Positions 5,978-7,127 of a stretch of DNA of 7,127 nucleotides are shown piece after piece. Position 1 is the first letter of the stretch, and each line of letters starts with the position of its first letter. The notes below the pieces were generated by a model. The model had not been told where the DNA came from. It did not search any database and saw only the letters and a program-made list of their open reading frames with translations. The DNA is from Bacteroidales bacterium (GTDB lineage Bacteria > Bacteroidota > Bacteroidia > Bacteroidales > UBA10428): contig JAFGVG010000403.1 in assembly GCA_016938095.1 (NCBI GenBank), positions 1 through 7,127 on the forward strand, given 5' to 3'. A program made the translations under genes and the position numbers.

Positions 5978-6370
5978 ATGCCTTCTATTTTTGCAAGGAT
6001 TATCAATGGCGAGATTCCCTGTTATAAGATTGCCGAGGATGATCGTTATTTTGCCTTTCTGGATATTAATCCGTTGGCAGAAGGGCATACCCTGGTAATA
6101 CCCAGGGAAGAAACCGATTATATTTTTGACCTCAACGACAAGTTGCTGGCCGGTATGATGGTTTTTGCCAAAAAGGTGGCTTTGGCAATCGATAAAACCA
6201 TGCCATGCAAGAGGGTTGGCATGGCCGTGCTTGGACTCGAAGTACCGCATGCCCACATTCACCTGATACCCATTAATGAGCTGGGCGATATCGATTTTAT
6301 GAAACCCAAGCTGAAGTTCACGCCCGAGGAATTTAAAGCTACCGCTGCAAAAATTCGGGCAGCTCTTTAA
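5978..6370 (+). CDS. HIT-family (histidine triad) nucleotide-binding protein
   Basis: The 130-residue cytosolic protein belongs to the Hint branch of the histidine triad family, hydrolases of purine nucleoside phosphoramidates and related AMP-linked compounds. The N-terminal 'IFARIINGEIPCYKIAEDD' and 'FLDINPLAEGHTLVIP' segments are typical Hint beta strands. The catalytic triad is His91-Ala-His93-Ile-His95 in VPHAHIHLIP, with His93 the expected nucleophile. Length is normal for the family. The residue pair before the triad is Leu-Glu instead of the Gln seen in many Hint proteins; I recall this as the usual form in Bacteroidota. The gene lies 11 bases after greA in the same direction, a pairing I recall from other Bacteroidota genomes, though no functional link is known to me. 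Its stop is 9 bases from that of the convergent ruvC, with no terminator hairpin between. The physiological substrate is unknown. Confidence 0.93.
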   Translation: MPSIFARIINGEIPCYKIAEDDRYFAFLDINPLAEGHTLVIPREETDYIFDLNDKLLAGMMVFAKKVALAIDKTMPCKRVGMAVLGLEVPHAHIHLIPINELGDIDFMKPKLKFTPEEFKATAAKIRAAL

Positions 6371-6379
6371 CACTTTTTC

Positions 6380-6922
6380 TTACCCGGAGATGCGGTTGGG
6401 ATTCTTGCGAATATAATCGGACCAGCTGGTTGAAGATCCCGTTTTCACCGGATTGCTGAGTTGGTAAAAATGGCACAGTGCCGCAGCCAGTCCGTCGGTA
6501 GCATCCAGTGTTTCGGGTTTCAGTTCCGTTTTTAAAATGAACTGCAGCAGGTTGGCAATTTGCTCTTTCGATGCGTCGCCATGTCCGGTGATAGATTGTT
6601 TTATCTTTCGCGGAGCATATTCAAAAACCGGAACCGATTGGTACAAAGCAGCAGAAATAGCGGCTCCCTGGGCCCTGCCCAGTTTCAGCATCGATTGTAT
6701 GTTGTTTCCGTAAAAAGGCGATTCAATGGCCATGGCATCGGGCTTATAATCCCTGACCAATTGCAGGGTTCTTTCAAAGATGCTGGCGATCCGTTTATAG
6801 TGATCTTTTATTTTCCGCTGATCGAGGATACCCATCAGCATCAGCCGGGGCTGGTTTTTGGGGGCGTCAATAATGCCGTACCCCATGATGGTACTGCCCG
6901 GGTCGATGCCAAGGATGATCAT
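6380..6922 (-). CDS. ruvC: Crossover junction endodeoxyribonuclease RuvC
   Basis: The 180-residue RuvC is the Holliday junction resolvase that works with RuvAB in homologous recombination and repair, acting as a dimer that nicks opposite strands. The RNase H-like fold and all acidic metal-binding residues are visible: Asp7 in GIDPGS, Glu67 in AIESPF, and Asp140 and Asp143 in DATDGLAAAL. The basic loop includes Lys108 and Lys119 with the GHGDASKEQI segment. The length is near that of the E. coli protein (173), with a short C-terminal extension. ATG 6922 gives a protein starting directly at the first strand, as in the family; a weak purine stretch (AAAGAACGG) precedes it. The preceding gene, ending at 6934, leaves 11 bases, so ruvC is probably the last gene of that transcript. 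No ruvA or ruvB is in view. Confidence 0.97.
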   Translation of the reverse strand: MIILGIDPGSTIMGYGIIDAPKNQPRLMLMGILDQRKIKDHYKRIASIFERTLQLVRDYKPDAMAIESPFYGNNIQSMLKLGRAQGAAISAALYQSVPVFEYAPRKIKQSITGHGDASKEQIANLLQFILKTELKPETLDATDGLAAALCHFYQLSNPVKTGSSTSWSDYIRKNPNRISG

Positions 6923-6933
6923 GAAACCGTTCT

Positions 6934-7127
6934 TTAGTAGGCTTTGAGGTAATCGCCCATGGGCCCTTCGGGATTTATCAGAACGCCGGGAAATGCCGAA
7001 GCACCGGTTGATTTGAGCTGGCCTGCGCCGCTGATGTAATTGAGAATAGCTTTCAGGGATGCTTCTTCGGGATCACCAAAATCACGGGTAATATCGTCTT
7101 CTGCAGCGATGTCCGGTGGCAGTCCGT
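6934..7127 (-). CDS. C-terminal fragment, probably of a second S41 family peptidase
   Basis: The gene enters from the right edge; the last 63 codons are visible, ending in TAA at 6936-6934. Only this of the three minus-strand frames stays open to the edge. The fragment starts with Gly-Leu-Pro-Pro-Asp-Ile, then an acidic stretch, then 'DFGDPEEASLKAILNYI', and ends 'EGPMGDYLKAY'. The order '(G)xPPDI, acidic linker, GDPEE, ALxYI' matches the C-terminal end of many secreted S41 peptidases of Bacteroidota. There, the GDP segment leads into the last helix after the protease core. The catalytic part lies outside the window, so this is a tentative match. If right, it would be a different type from the peptidase at 868-2475, whose C-terminus is unrelated. 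It is 11 bases upstream of ruvC and likely cotranscribed with it. Confidence 0.5.
   Translation of the reverse strand, partial: GLPPDIAAEDDITRDFGDPEEASLKAILNYISGAGQLKSTGASAFPGVLINPEGPMGDYLKAY

Noticed and set aside
5552..6373. A 273-codon open frame on the minus strand across greA and the HIT gene.
   Set aside because: It is fully antisense to two well-conserved genes with intact catalytic motifs, crosses the gap between them, and its translation shows no recognisable domain. It is a composition effect of the coding strand.
1..7127. Searched for signs of mobile elements, defence genes, CRISPR arrays, tRNAs and recent transfer.
   Set aside because: No transposase, integrase, direct-repeat array or tRNA-like fold was seen; gene content and codon use look uniform and chromosomal.

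Overview
The window looks like a stretch of core chromosome from a member of the Bacteroidota, probably Bacteroidales or a relative. Three things suggest this. Two promoters fit the Bacteroidota consensus (TTG, 18 bases, TAnnTTTG). Most genes lack a strong Shine-Dalgarno sequence. The gene set is typical of the phylum: a head-GIN domain secreted protein, a dCMP deaminase next to an S41 peptidase, greA next to a HIT protein, and a DEAD-box helicase with a DbpA-type RNA-binding domain. Base composition is even, and I see no tRNA, rRNA, CRISPR, insertion sequence or phage gene.

Layout. On the minus strand, 1-257 holds the 5' end of a secreted head-GIN (DUF2807) protein. After a divergent intergenic region with a good promoter at 339-367, a plus-strand pair runs to 2475: a dCMP deaminase (nucleotide metabolism) and a membrane-anchored C-terminal processing peptidase. 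A minus-strand DEAD-box RNA helicase (2481-4187) converges on the peptidase gene with 5 bases between the stops. The helicase has a long leader (about 120 nt) that can fold over its own ribosome-binding region, and a clear promoter at 4317-4345.

The 4188-4403 intergenic region carries this helicase promoter and, back to back, a weaker candidate promoter for the plus-strand genes. The two share a palindromic CAACGTTG at their -33 positions. Two unrecognised envelope genes follow: a small basic putative lipoprotein (4404-4721) and a protein with one N-terminal membrane segment and a proline-rich, acidic body (4758-5348). A weak intrinsic terminator (5361-5384) ends them. A second, stronger terminator-like hairpin (5431-5463) lies only 29 bases before greA, so it could be an attenuator in the greA leader. 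greA (5493-5966) has an unusually good Shine-Dalgarno sequence and is followed closely by a HIT-family hydrolase gene (5978-6370). On the minus strand, ruvC (6380-6922) sits directly downstream of the end of a gene (6934-7127) that resembles the C-terminus of a second S41 peptidase.

I found no convincing new multi-gene system. The best leads are regulatory (the helicase leader, the greA leader and the shared divergent promoter) plus the uncharacterised lipoprotein/membrane-protein pair.
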